Shown here piece by piece: positions 15,874 through 24,150 of a stretch of 64,000 nucleotides of DNA. The DNA is from JABFXX01 sp964419605. GTDB lineage: Bacteria; Myxococcota_A; Polyangia; Haliangiales; Haliangiaceae. The first letter of the stretch is position 1. Every line of letters begins with the position of its first letter. The position numbers and the translations under genes are program-made. Location: positions 1 to 64,000 of the forward strand of contig CAYQQM010000017.1 of assembly GCA_964419605.1 (NCBI GenBank), written 5' to 3'. The notes beneath the pieces were generated by a model. The model was not told where the DNA came from and made no database searches. It worked only from the letters and a program-made list of their open reading frames with translations.

Positions 15874-16512
15874 ATGTCCATGCTCTCCATTTCGCTAGGA
15901 CTTCTGCTCACGGCAGGCGTCGGTGCGTGCGATGGAAGTGGCCTTGACGACCAGCAGCCGCCTCCGGACGACGACCCTGTCGTCGGTGCTAGTGCTGGCG
16001 GTGATACCAACGTGATCTCCGACGGCTGGGAAACGGCATCGGTGCATGGTGGCAACAACCTGAAGATGATGAATTTCGAACAGCTGCAGGCAGAGCTTCT
16101 GCGGGCAACGTCGATCACATACAGCAAGTGGGAAGAGAATCGATTGGTTTTCGGTGGTGCTGACTACAAGACTTCGTTTCAAGAGGAACGCACACCGACA
16201 GCCACTAAGATCCTGACGTGGCGAAAAATCACATATTCAGTGTGCACCGACATGATTGCGAAGGAGACCACCACTCCGAAGCTGTTCTTGGCGATCGCCC
16301 CGAACGCTGCAATCGACCCAGCCGACCCAAAGGTTACTGCTCAGGTTACAGCGATATTTACCAAGTTCTTCTTCGAGCCACCGAATGCCCAGGAGCTCGA
16401 TGTTTCCACTGCAACGCTAGCTAAGTCAGTTGCGGCCGGTGGCGGGCCGAGTGACGCATGGATCAACCTGTGCGTCGCGTATCTGTCAAGTATGCGGTTT
16501 CTTGCCTACTGA
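15874..16512 (+). CDS. Small secreted lipoprotein of the DUF1501 trio
   Basis: 212 residues from the ATG at 15874, which has a strong AAGGAGG site just upstream; an alternative ATG at 15835 overlaps the previous stop. The signal peptide ends at GVGAC. The mature part begins with an acidic/Pro linker, then a domain with no family I recognise (FEQLQAELLRATSITY, then VCTDMIAKE, and FFEPPNAQELDVSTATLAK near the end). That last segment resembles DUF1585/DUF1588-like closing motifs, so it may be a divergent relative of its upstream neighbour. It lies 35 bases after it and 30 before the DUF1501 gene: one operon. Confidence 0.7.
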   Translation: MSMLSISLGLLLTAGVGACDGSGLDDQQPPPDDDPVVGASAGGDTNVISDGWETASVHGGNNLKMMNFEQLQAELLRATSITYSKWEENRLVFGGADYKTSFQEERTPTATKILTWRKITYSVCTDMIAKETTTPKLFLAIAPNAAIDPADPKVTAQVTAIFTKFFFEPPNAQELDVSTATLAKSVAAGGGPSDAWINLCVAYLSSMRFLAY

Positions 16513-16542
16513 TCTGTTGACCACGATACCTAAGGAATCATC

Positions 16543-17970
16543 ATGAATCGACGTTCATTCTTGTCGCGTTCGCTTCTGGGGGCGGCCTCGCTCGGAGTCG
16601 GTACTCTCCCCTTCGGACGAGTTCGTTCCGCCAACGCAGCAGGGCCCCTGCCAACCCCATATCCTGTACTTGCCATCACGATATCCGGCGGTTGGGACTC
16701 TGCGATGCACCTTGTGGCGACACCGAATGGTCGCTTCGGAGACGTCACCATCGAAAATCGCTTACCCAGCAGCTCGTTTATCACCACCAGTTCCGGCATT
16801 ACGTATGTGCCATCGGTCGTTACCCCGACCGGCAAGACACAGTTTAAAGATCATCTCAAAGACGTGGCGTTGATTCGAGCAGTCGAGGGATCCGGATTCC
16901 ACGGCGCCATCGCAGCAACGTGGTTTGGTCGGGTGATTTCCGATACTGGCGATCGCTTCCGACGGCTTCCGTGGGCCAGTCAACTTGCCGCCCAGTTTCG
17001 GGAACGCGGCCTGATTGTTCCCAAGCCGGTTTCGGTTGCCTACTTCAATCGCCCCCAAGATGTCACGCCGGAACCGTTTCGCGATCTGGTTTCGTATGGC
17101 ACGCAGATTCCCGATCCAGCCACTAGGCCTGATCGCATCTCGTCCGTGAGGGGCTTCTTCGATGCGATTGAAACCACAGGTCTTCCACCACCCGCTCTCC
17201 AGAAAGAGGCCTACGACCTCATCGATGCCCTCGACCAGAGAGGCCCGCTGCTAACTCAAGACGACTATGCCGCGCGATTCACGAGTGCCAACAAAGCAAC
17301 CCGCGAGGTGCTTGGCCGTGTTGCCGCCGGTCCAGCATGGCCTCCAAGTCCTGCGAATATCACCGCGCTCGGGCTCGACCCAACGAAGTTGAACGCCGAC
17401 CTCGCCGGAGTTGCTCCGTCTGCCGTTCACATGTTTGCACTTACGTATCAGGCGCTGGCCAATAACCTGTCGCACGTCATAGGCTTTCGCGTTACCTCGA
17501 ACTGCGATTCACACATTGAGAATGTGATTCGACAAACCGCTCTCGGAGTCCAGCTATGGCCGGCGTTGGGGCGTTTGATCACGTTGATGAAGGCAACTAC
17601 GTCGCCCATCGACCCATCCAAGTCATTGTTTGACACCACCAATATTTGGATTTCATCGGAGATGGGACGATCTGCAGAACATGAAGTGTTCACAACGGGC
17701 CCGCTTGCCGGCGTAGTGTCGGGGACGAGGCATTGGCGACCCAACCAAGCTGTGTTTATGGGTGGCCGCTTCAAACGGGGTGTCGCTATCGGCGGATTTA
17801 CCCCAAAGTGGCAAGCCAAAAAGGTGAATCCGGCGACCGGGCTCGAAGCAGGGGGCATTACCCTTGGATTTGAAAATTCGATCGCAACGGTCATGAAGGC
17901 CGCTGGGGGCGATCCATCACAGTTCACGAATGCCGCACCCGTGGACGCTATCCTCGATATGTCGCGATAG
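16543..17970 (+). CDS. DUF1501 protein with Tat-type signal
   Basis: 475 residues. The N-terminus MNRRSFLSRSLLGAASLGVG carries a twin-arginine motif (NRRSFL) before a hydrophobic stretch, as is usual for DUF1501. The fold is alkaline-phosphatase/sulfatase-like. Recognisable elements are GGWDSAMHL near 44, FHGAIAATWFG near 120, and the late WISSEMGRSAEHE stretch. Tat export implies folding, perhaps with a cofactor, before transport. It closes the trio with the DUF1549-like CxxCH protein and the small lipoprotein. The biochemical activity of DUF1501 is not established. Confidence 0.87.
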   Translation: MNRRSFLSRSLLGAASLGVGTLPFGRVRSANAAGPLPTPYPVLAITISGGWDSAMHLVATPNGRFGDVTIENRLPSSSFITTSSGITYVPSVVTPTGKTQFKDHLKDVALIRAVEGSGFHGAIAATWFGRVISDTGDRFRRLPWASQLAAQFRERGLIVPKPVSVAYFNRPQDVTPEPFRDLVSYGTQIPDPATRPDRISSVRGFFDAIETTGLPPPALQKEAYDLIDALDQRGPLLTQDDYAARFTSANKATREVLGRVAAGPAWPPSPANITALGLDPTKLNADLAGVAPSAVHMFALTYQALANNLSHVIGFRVTSNCDSHIENVIRQTALGVQLWPALGRLITLMKATTSPIDPSKSLFDTTNIWISSEMGRSAEHEVFTTGPLAGVVSGTRHWRPNQAVFMGGRFKRGVAIGGFTPKWQAKKVNPATGLEAGGITLGFENSIATVMKAAGGDPSQFTNAAPVDAILDMSR

Positions 17971-17999
17971 CGACTCGACCTCTTGATGGTGGCGTCATA

Positions 18000-19619
18000 T
18001 CACCACGTGAGCGGTCGCCGAATGTCTTCGTTGCTCCGGAGGTTGATCGTCTGGGCCTGCTTCCGGCCATCGGCGCGAGTGGCGACAATGCGGTGTTTTC
18101 CAGGGGGAAGCGCGAGTCGGTAGAGGGGCGTCTCTCCGACAAGTTTGCCATCGATGCGGATCGTCGCGGTCGGATTTGATGCAAGCGTGAGAAAGCCAGG
18201 GGAAGCGTGCGGTTGGCTGTTGCGGGGTCGGGCCGGAGGGCGTGCGTCGGCTTCCCCATTCTTTGGCCCATCGACAATCACGAAGGCACTTCCTGAACTC
18301 GGCGAAGCAACGACGTTTGGGGGATGCTCCGAAGGAAGAACCCGGCGGTCCTGAAGCGTTGCCTTGGACTCGCCGCTGGCCCGAGCCCGGTCGGGCAGTG
18401 TGACAGCGACCGGCTCCGAACTCCAGGTGACCGCCACGACTACCATCGCGCTCGTGGCCAGTGCAGTGGGCACAATCCATCGGCGTTGGCTCCGATGCTG
18501 AGTAGGCACCGGCGTGGGTTTGAGATCAATGACCGCAGGCGCGACTGTAATTGTGCTGGTGCTATGAGGAATTGCCGACAGATTTAACCGCGGTAGTTCC
18601 AGAAATGTCCTTTCAGTCCAAAGCTCTGGCTGCTGAGCAGGCAGAGTAGGCGTTAGCGACAACGCGTCGAACTGGCGAGCGCGCTGCGCGAGGGCGTCGG
18701 CGAAACGTGTCTCGATCACGCTGGCGATTTCGGCGAGGCCCATTGAGCCGCCGGCGCCACGCACCGCTTCGGCAACTGCCGTACCGAAATCGCGCGCACT
18801 TGCGGTCCGGTTGTCGCGAGCCTTGGCCAGAGCCCGCAAAACCGCATGTTCAAGTGCAGGTGGTACTGCGGGCTGATTGGCAATCGGCGGTGGGCTGTCG
18901 TTCAGAATCGAGTCGAAGGTGGCAGCGACGTTGTCGCGACGATGAAGACTGACACCCGATAGCGCCTCGTAGGCGAGCACCGCGAGGGAGTAGATATCAG
19001 AACGGTGATCGAGTTCGAGTCCCTGAACCTGTTCGGGTGACATGAATGGAACCGTGCCGCGAATATGAGCGACCCGTGAGTCTCGGTTGGAGGTTGCCTT
19101 GGCGATTCCGAAATCGATCACTTTGACAATGCCAGCACGGGTGATGATGACGTTGCGACTAGAAACATCCCGATGGACAAGGCAAGCAGGAGCGCTCGTT
19201 CGGCTGCGCAGCGTGTGGACACTGTGCAGCCCTTCACACGTCTGCTGAAGAATGCCTGCGATCAAGCGAATGTCATCGGCCGTCCGCACCGCCGGCAGGG
19301 CGGCGATGACCTGCTCGAACGTGATGCCATCGAGATATTCCAGGACCACCAGAGGACCTGTTTCGTTCTCGATTAGATTGAGCACCTGGCACACGTTGGG
19401 ATGATGTAGCCGGGCGACGAGCTGCGCTTCCTGCTCGAGGCGCCGACGCGAGCGTTGATCATCGGCCAAGTGCGGCCACAGCCGCTTGATGACCACGAGC
19501 TTTTCAAACCCTCCTGGATTGCTCTGCACGGCAAGCAGGATCTCGGCTTGGCCACCGGAGCCAATTCGCGCCACCGGCGTGTAGCGGTCAGTCGTCGACG
19601 AAAAGTGGTCGGTCGTCAC
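18000..19619 (-). CDS. Pkn-type Ser/Thr protein kinase with PEGA domain
   Basis: 539 residues from a GTG at 19619 that overlaps the upstream regulator stop as GTGA. The kinase domain covers about 12-270: a glycine loop GSGGQAEI (third Gly replaced by Ala), VVIKRL lysine, catalytic HRDVSSRN, DFGIAKA, and SPEQ in place of APE. A single transmembrane helix lies near 383-405. A C-terminal PEGA domain at about 475-535 (PTATIRIDGKLVGETPL, PPGKHRIVA) is periplasmic by topology. Co-translation with an FHA-sigma-54 activator suggests that the kinase or its substrate is read by that FHA domain. Longer starts re-read the regulator gene. Confidence 0.93.
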   Translation of the reverse strand: MTTDHFSSTTDRYTPVARIGSGGQAEILLAVQSNPGGFEKLVVIKRLWPHLADDQRSRRRLEQEAQLVARLHHPNVCQVLNLIENETGPLVVLEYLDGITFEQVIAALPAVRTADDIRLIAGILQQTCEGLHSVHTLRSRTSAPACLVHRDVSSRNVIITRAGIVKVIDFGIAKATSNRDSRVAHIRGTVPFMSPEQVQGLELDHRSDIYSLAVLAYEALSGVSLHRRDNVAATFDSILNDSPPPIANQPAVPPALEHAVLRALAKARDNRTASARDFGTAVAEAVRGAGGSMGLAEIASVIETRFADALAQRARQFDALSLTPTLPAQQPELWTERTFLELPRLNLSAIPHSTSTITVAPAVIDLKPTPVPTQHRSQRRWIVPTALATSAMVVVAVTWSSEPVAVTLPDRARASGESKATLQDRRVLPSEHPPNVVASPSSGSAFVIVDGPKNGEADARPPARPRNSQPHASPGFLTLASNPTATIRIDGKLVGETPLYRLALPPGKHRIVATRADGRKQAQTINLRSNEDIRRPLTW

Positions 19620-20941
19620 GGTTTTCGCATTCCATGCTTCGCAAGCATTCGGTAGATCTGCATGCGCGATAGGCCGGCTAGCTGCGCAACCTCGGCGACG
19701 TTTCCTTTCGACCGTTGCAGCAGCGCCGCTAGATAATTTCGTTCGAGGTGTGCCGCCCAACGTTCCTTTAGAACCTTGAGGGGAATATCCAGATCGACCG
19801 AAGGAACGCTGTCAACGGCTTCCGTCAGTGCAGTGTCCTCGATGACCGCGGCGCGCTCAAGGAAGTTGCGGAGCTCGCGTATGTTGCCCGGCCAATCGTG
19901 TCGTGCCAAGTCAGCAATGAATGAGTGCGCGGTTAATCGTTCGCGTGTCGGCGCGTCCGCCTGCAACTGATCGCACAGCGTGGCAACAAGGTGGGGGAGG
20001 TCCGCGAGCCGGTGCCGCAATGGAGGCAGGGTAATCGGGAGCACGGCGATACGAAAGAACAGATCCGAGCGGAACTGTTTCTGATTCACCATGCGATGAA
20101 GATCGCGATGGGTCGCAGCAATGATCCGGACGTCGACCGGAATCGCGCGGGTTTCGCCGACCCTCATTATCTCACGCGCCTCGAGAACGCGTAGCAGTTG
20201 AGGCTGAAGTTCGAGGGGTAACTCACCAACTTCGTCGAGGAAAACCGTCCCGCCAGTGGCAGCTTCGAACGCGCCGCAGCGGTCGGTCACGGCGCCGGTA
20301 AATGCACCGCGGACATGTCCGAACAACTCCGACTGCATGAGCTGGGGCGACAGTGACGCGCAGTCGACGATCACGAGCGGGCCAGCCTGCCGTGGACTGT
20401 GCCTGTGAATGGCTTCGGCTGCGAGATCTTTTCCGGTTCCGGTTTCGCCAAGTAAGAGAACCGTTGTGTCCGTTGTTGCGGCGCGCTCCAAGTCTAAGAA
20501 GACCGCGCGCATCGCTGGCGTGCCCCCGACCATCTCACCAAACGTCGGAAGCTCGGAGACTTCGCGTCGATGCCGCGTTTCACACATCTTGAAGGTAAGG
20601 AGGTTGCGGCCGAGCCGAAGGGTCGCCTGGTTCTCGAGCCACGCTTCTTCTACCCAGACGCCGTTAACACGGGTTCCATTTCGGCTACCGAGGTCCTTTA
20701 GCCGCACCCGACCATCGGGCTGGACATCCAGCCGGCAGTGAAAGCGAGACATTGCCTTGTCGGCCAAACGCCATGTTGAGCCGGCGTGGGTTCCGACAAC
20801 TGCAAGAGGGGCGGTGGAGGCAAACGACGCCCCCCGGTCTGGTCCTTCTGTTACCTCCAGCGAAAATTGCTCGACCGAGACGTAGGCTCTTGTTCTTGGT
20901 AGCGTAATTGTTTGTGCGGCTGCGGGCGGGTCGCGACCCAT
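19616..20941 (-). CDS. FHA-domain sigma-54-dependent transcription activator
   Basis: 441 residues from the ATG at 20941. An FHA domain at about 30-115 (SRFHCRLDV, DLGSRNGTRVNG are its phosphothreonine-binding elements) replaces the usual receiver. The AAA+ domain has GETGTGKD and GAFTGA, then a Fis-type helix-turn-helix (NVAEVAQLAGLSRMQIYRMLAKHGM). It should respond to phosphothreonine rather than to a His-Asp relay, and the overlapping downstream gene encodes a Ser/Thr kinase. Upstream codons to 21253 cross the divergent gene and are not used. The 66-bp gap to the divergent gene must hold both promoters. Confidence 0.95.
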   Translation of the reverse strand: MGRDPPAAAQTITLPRTRAYVSVEQFSLEVTEGPDRGASFASTAPLAVVGTHAGSTWRLADKAMSRFHCRLDVQPDGRVRLKDLGSRNGTRVNGVWVEEAWLENQATLRLGRNLLTFKMCETRHRREVSELPTFGEMVGGTPAMRAVFLDLERAATTDTTVLLLGETGTGKDLAAEAIHRHSPRQAGPLVIVDCASLSPQLMQSELFGHVRGAFTGAVTDRCGAFEAATGGTVFLDEVGELPLELQPQLLRVLEAREIMRVGETRAIPVDVRIIAATHRDLHRMVNQKQFRSDLFFRIAVLPITLPPLRHRLADLPHLVATLCDQLQADAPTRERLTAHSFIADLARHDWPGNIRELRNFLERAAVIEDTALTEAVDSVPSVDLDIPLKVLKERWAAHLERNYLAALLQRSKGNVAEVAQLAGLSRMQIYRMLAKHGMRKP

Positions 20942-21007
20942 AACGCTTTGTATTCTAACACGAATGGCAATTTCGCCTGCCCAGCAATTCTCTGCTACGG
21001 TGTACAC
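20942..21007. promoter_or_regulatory. Shared divergent promoter region
   Basis: A 66-bp gap between the FHA-sigma-54 activator (leftward) and the membrane TPR-type protein (rightward). It is somewhat AT-rich at its left end (TTTGTATTCTAACA). No clear GG-N10-GC sigma-54 box was found by eye. Confidence 0.35.
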
Positions 21008-21988
21008 GTGCGCGCCGCATTGGTGCCAATGCTTGCGTTTCTTGCCTCGATCGTTGACATCGAAGACGCGCAAGCAGAGGTGAATGCCGATCGCCAAGCA
21101 CTGGAGCTGCGAGCAGAGGAGGCGCTGGCGGCACTTCGCTACGAAGACGCGTTCCCACTGTATGAGTCCCTCGAAAAGACTGGCGGGAACGACGCTCAGC
21201 AGATACGCGTCGTCTATCAACGACTCGCGGAATTGGCCGCCACCATGCGTCAATCAGCAGTGGCGGTTACTCGCTACCAGATGTTGCTCGCAATCGATCC
21301 GAAGTTCGTTCCCGAACCTGGATCGCCGCGAATCTATGGGGAGGCGTTCGAGCTTGCGCGCCAGCGCCTCGGTCGACTTGCCCCCCTTGCAGCGAGCGCC
21401 ATATTGACAGAGCAAGGAGCCGTTCATGTGGATGTAGCGCGCGATGCCTTGGCGCTCGTGGGCGGCGTCGCTGCCTACCGGCCGGGCGAATCGTCGCCGC
21501 TTGCCCGCGCAAAAGGTGGCCCCAGGTTCCGGATCGCATTGCCTGTGGTACCGACGACCAGGCTGCGGATCCTCCTCGAAGACGTGTTCGGCAATCAGCT
21601 TATCGAGTTGCCTCCTGTCGACATCGTGGCCGCGCGGCAACCGAGCGCAGGGCGACAATGGTTTCGTCGACCGGCGGTGTGGCTGGGGACGGCAAGCATG
21701 ATCGCTGGCGCAACGGGACTCGCCCTCGGAGCAACCGTTGCAGGCAAACAGGACGCCCTCGACGCGATTCTTGCGAACCCAACGATCCACATGCGATCCG
21801 AAGCGGTGACCGCCCGCGACTCGCTCCAGCGGCGAGCGCTACAAGCCAATATCGGATATCTCGCCGCGGGGGCACTCGCAGTCGGAACTGTCGTCGCGTT
21901 ATGGATGGACCTACGCAGTACGAACCAACCAGCGATCGCGGTCACGGCAGCGGGTGATGCCACGTTCGGCCTGTGGGGAGCCTTCTAG
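21008..21988 (+). CDS. TPR-type envelope protein with two C-terminal membrane helices
   Basis: 326 residues from a GTG at 21008 giving a signal-like start (MRAALVPMLAFLASIVDIEDAQA); an ATG at 21029 is the alternative. A helical repeat region at about 25-110 (LRAEEALAALRYEDAFPLYESL...) looks TPR-like. A beta-rich middle follows. Two hydrophobic helices lie near 225-250 (TASMIAGATGLALGATVAG) and 275-300 (YLAAGALAVGTVVALWMDL). Myxobacteria commonly encode such proteins beside Ser/Thr kinases. No enzymatic motif is seen. The stop TAG overlaps the GTG of the next gene. Confidence 0.6.
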   Translation: MRAALVPMLAFLASIVDIEDAQAEVNADRQALELRAEEALAALRYEDAFPLYESLEKTGGNDAQQIRVVYQRLAELAATMRQSAVAVTRYQMLLAIDPKFVPEPGSPRIYGEAFELARQRLGRLAPLAASAILTEQGAVHVDVARDALALVGGVAAYRPGESSPLARAKGGPRFRIALPVVPTTRLRILLEDVFGNQLIELPPVDIVAARQPSAGRQWFRRPAVWLGTASMIAGATGLALGATVAGKQDALDAILANPTIHMRSEAVTARDSLQRRALQANIGYLAAGALAVGTVVALWMDLRSTNQPAIAVTAAGDATFGLWGAF

Positions 21989-22542
21989 TGCCCCGGCGAG
22001 TGGGCAATACGCCTTGCTGGAGGTGCCGGCCGACGCCGCGAAGGCTTCGCCCAAATGCGGCATTCAGTTTGCTGACGACATTTCTTGCGAGTTGTTTCGT
22101 CGAAGCACCCGATCTTGCCAACTACCAGTTCATCTGCGACGAGACGAATTGCGACACGCTGCCGCAGAGCCAACTCTCCGTGACGAGCGCGAGCACCGAC
22201 CTTGCCGGTGCGGCGGCGATGTTTGATGGCCGTCTAGAGACTCGATGGTTGTCGCAGCCGGCTTCGTTGCCGGCAGAGTTCGTGATCTCGCTGGATCGTG
22301 AGCGGCCCATCGTCAGCCTCGACCTGAACACACCTAACTACTCCTACATTACTGCGGCGGATATCTCGATCGGTTCTGCAGGCGCTTGGCAACCTGCAGC
22401 GAGCATCCGTGGGGCGAAGCGCAGGGCTCAAATCGTGTTCCCAGCAATCGAAGGTTCTCAGATTCGCGTCGTGGTGTGGGAGTCGGAGGCTTTGGCCGGT
22501 TATTTCTTCGTCGCCGAAGTCAACGTGGCCGTCCCGCGTTGA
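21988..22542 (+). CDS. Discoidin (F5/8 type C)-like lipoprotein
   Basis: 184 residues from a GTG at 21988 overlapping the previous stop (TAGTG). A long basic N-terminus is followed by a hydrophobic run and lipobox FLASC. The mature domain has the layout of an F5/8C jelly roll: AAAMFDGRLETRWLSQPASLP (compare DGdxxTxW), ISLDRERPIVSLDL, then strands ending VVVWESEALAGYFFVAEVNV. Such domains bind sugars or lipids on surfaces. The short, divergent domain makes the assignment moderate. It is translationally coupled to the TPR-type protein and convergent with the ABC permease. Confidence 0.6.
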   Translation: MPRRVGNTPCWRCRPTPRRLRPNAAFSLLTTFLASCFVEAPDLANYQFICDETNCDTLPQSQLSVTSASTDLAGAAAMFDGRLETRWLSQPASLPAEFVISLDRERPIVSLDLNTPNYSYITAADISIGSAGAWQPAASIRGAKRRAQIVFPAIEGSQIRVVVWESEALAGYFFVAEVNVAVPR

Positions 22543-22552
22543 GATTCTGCTG

Positions 22553-23338
22553 TCAGCTCGAGGCGCTGGTGTAGCTGCGAATCGCTGTGCGCCACACCAA
22601 GCGGCTGCACACCAGCATGGCCAGTGCACCCGCGGTGGTTGCGATCGTTGTTTGTGCGTCGATCGTACCGAGTAGCGCCATGGCGGGAAACGTTGTCATC
22701 ACCGCAACTGGAATCACAAAGGTAAATATAAAGCGCCAGATCCCCGGGAACACCTGGACTGGCCACCGCGCGGTGTCGAAGATCGCTCCCAACAGATAGA
22801 TCAGGTTATCGAGTCGCCCGACCCAAAACGACGCTGCTGCGCAAACGATCCACAACGAATACATCGCAACAACCCCGGCGATGAACAAGCCGATGCCGAG
22901 TCCGAGCTCGGATAGAGACGGGGGGTAGCCGCGTCGGCTGAACGCGTATAGCGCGAGGGCGATAGCGCCGATTCCATCGACAAGTTTCCAGGGCTCGTGC
23001 CGCGATGACGAGATGACTACTTGCGCATCCACCGGTTTGAGCAGGACATAGTCGAACGATCCGTTGCGAATTTTCTCCACGAGGTCTACCAGCGATGGAC
23101 TGATCACGCCTTCGAGAAGTGCCCGCAGCGCTGTAAAATACGCCATGACGATCAGCGCTGAAGGGAGGTCCCAGCCGTTAACGCTACTGCGCTTGTCGTA
23201 CACGACGATCAGGGGGAGCAGCGTCAGGCCGAGCCAAGCAGCTGACATCACGCCCGCGATAGCAAAATTTGCTCGGTAGGCGAACGCGGAGGCGATGCTG
23301 ACTCTCACCTGAATCGCGACAAGGCGGAGATAACGCAT
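22553..23338 (-). CDS. ABC-2 type permease (PF06182-like), second of pair
   Basis: 261 residues with about six hydrophobic helices and the family's intracellular segment LVDLVEKIRNGSFDYVLLKPVDAQ (compare VxxxIRxGxxDxxLLRPV). This is the ABC2_membrane_6 group, where two dissimilar permeases pair with one NatA-like ATPase for export of an unknown substrate. It is last in a six-gene minus-strand operon, 5 bases after the first permease, and ends 10 bases from the convergent lipoprotein gene. Confidence 0.88.
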   Translation of the reverse strand: MRYLRLVAIQVRVSIASAFAYRANFAIAGVMSAAWLGLTLLPLIVVYDKRSSVNGWDLPSALIVMAYFTALRALLEGVISPSLVDLVEKIRNGSFDYVLLKPVDAQVVISSSRHEPWKLVDGIGAIALALYAFSRRGYPPSLSELGLGIGLFIAGVVAMYSLWIVCAAASFWVGRLDNLIYLLGAIFDTARWPVQVFPGIWRFIFTFVIPVAVMTTFPAMALLGTIDAQTTIATTAGALAMLVCSRLVWRTAIRSYTSASS

Positions 23339-23343
23339 GGAGG

Positions 23344-24150
23344 TTAGCCCCCCACCGATTCAAAGCGGCGTACACCGGCGCGCCATACTTGCAGTGATAC
23401 GGCCATCATGATGATCACCCAGATTGCTTGTCGGCCGAGCAGTCCCGCAAGCTCATCGTGGGGCAGGGTTCGCGTGATCATTGCGACTGGGACGTCGAGG
23501 GTGTAGCGGAACGGGAGCCATGCTGCGATCGCGGCGAGTTTGGGCACGACCGACAACGGCAGAAGGTAGCCGGACAATAGCGAGTACATGCCAAAGTAAA
23601 GGTTGGCGATGGCCATCGTCTGCGTCATGAAGAACGCGAGCGAACCGATCGCGAACAAGATCGCAAAGGTCAGGAGCCACGATAGGCCGATCGAAATGGG
23701 CAACAGCGCGAGCTGTAACGGGTCGCGCGTCAGCTCACTCGCTCCCGACGTCGCAAGTAGGGTCACAGCCAGCGGCAGGGCCACAAGGGTGCGAAACGGA
23801 ATCGCAGCCAAATGGCTGGCGATGTATGCAAACACGGGATGGATCGGGCGCAACAGACGCATGGCCATCGTACCCATGCGGATTTCTTCCATCATCTGCC
23901 AAGCGACCCAATTGCCGGTGAGCTGGCGAACGATGAGAGTTGCCATGTAATACGCAACGAATGCGCTCGAGCTGAATCCCTGAAACGACCCCTCGCGAGC
24001 CACGCTGGTGAACAGCGACATCATGATCAGGGGCTGGGTCGTGGTCAGGATCCAAACCAAAAATTCGGCCCGATAGGCGACGGTCTCCGCCACGCCAATG
24101 CCGAGCAGCGTGGGGATGGCGCGAATCGTGCGGGTGGCGTCTGCGATCAC
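23344..24150 (-). CDS. ABC-2 type permease (PF06182-like), first of pair
   Basis: 268 residues with about six hydrophobic helices and the hallmark EEIRMGTMAMRLLRPIHPVF segment near 85-105. It overlaps the ATPase gene by 4 bases (ATGA), so translation is coupled. It should form a heterodimeric membrane channel with the next permease. Confidence 0.88.
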   Translation of the reverse strand: MIADATRTIRAIPTLLGIGVAETVAYRAEFLVWILTTTQPLIMMSLFTSVAREGSFQGFSSSAFVAYYMATLIVRQLTGNWVAWQMMEEIRMGTMAMRLLRPIHPVFAYIASHLAAIPFRTLVALPLAVTLLATSGASELTRDPLQLALLPISIGLSWLLTFAILFAIGSLAFFMTQTMAIANLYFGMYSLLSGYLLPLSVVPKLAAIAAWLPFRYTLDVPVAMITRTLPHDELAGLLGRQAIWVIIMMAVSLQVWRAGVRRFESVGG

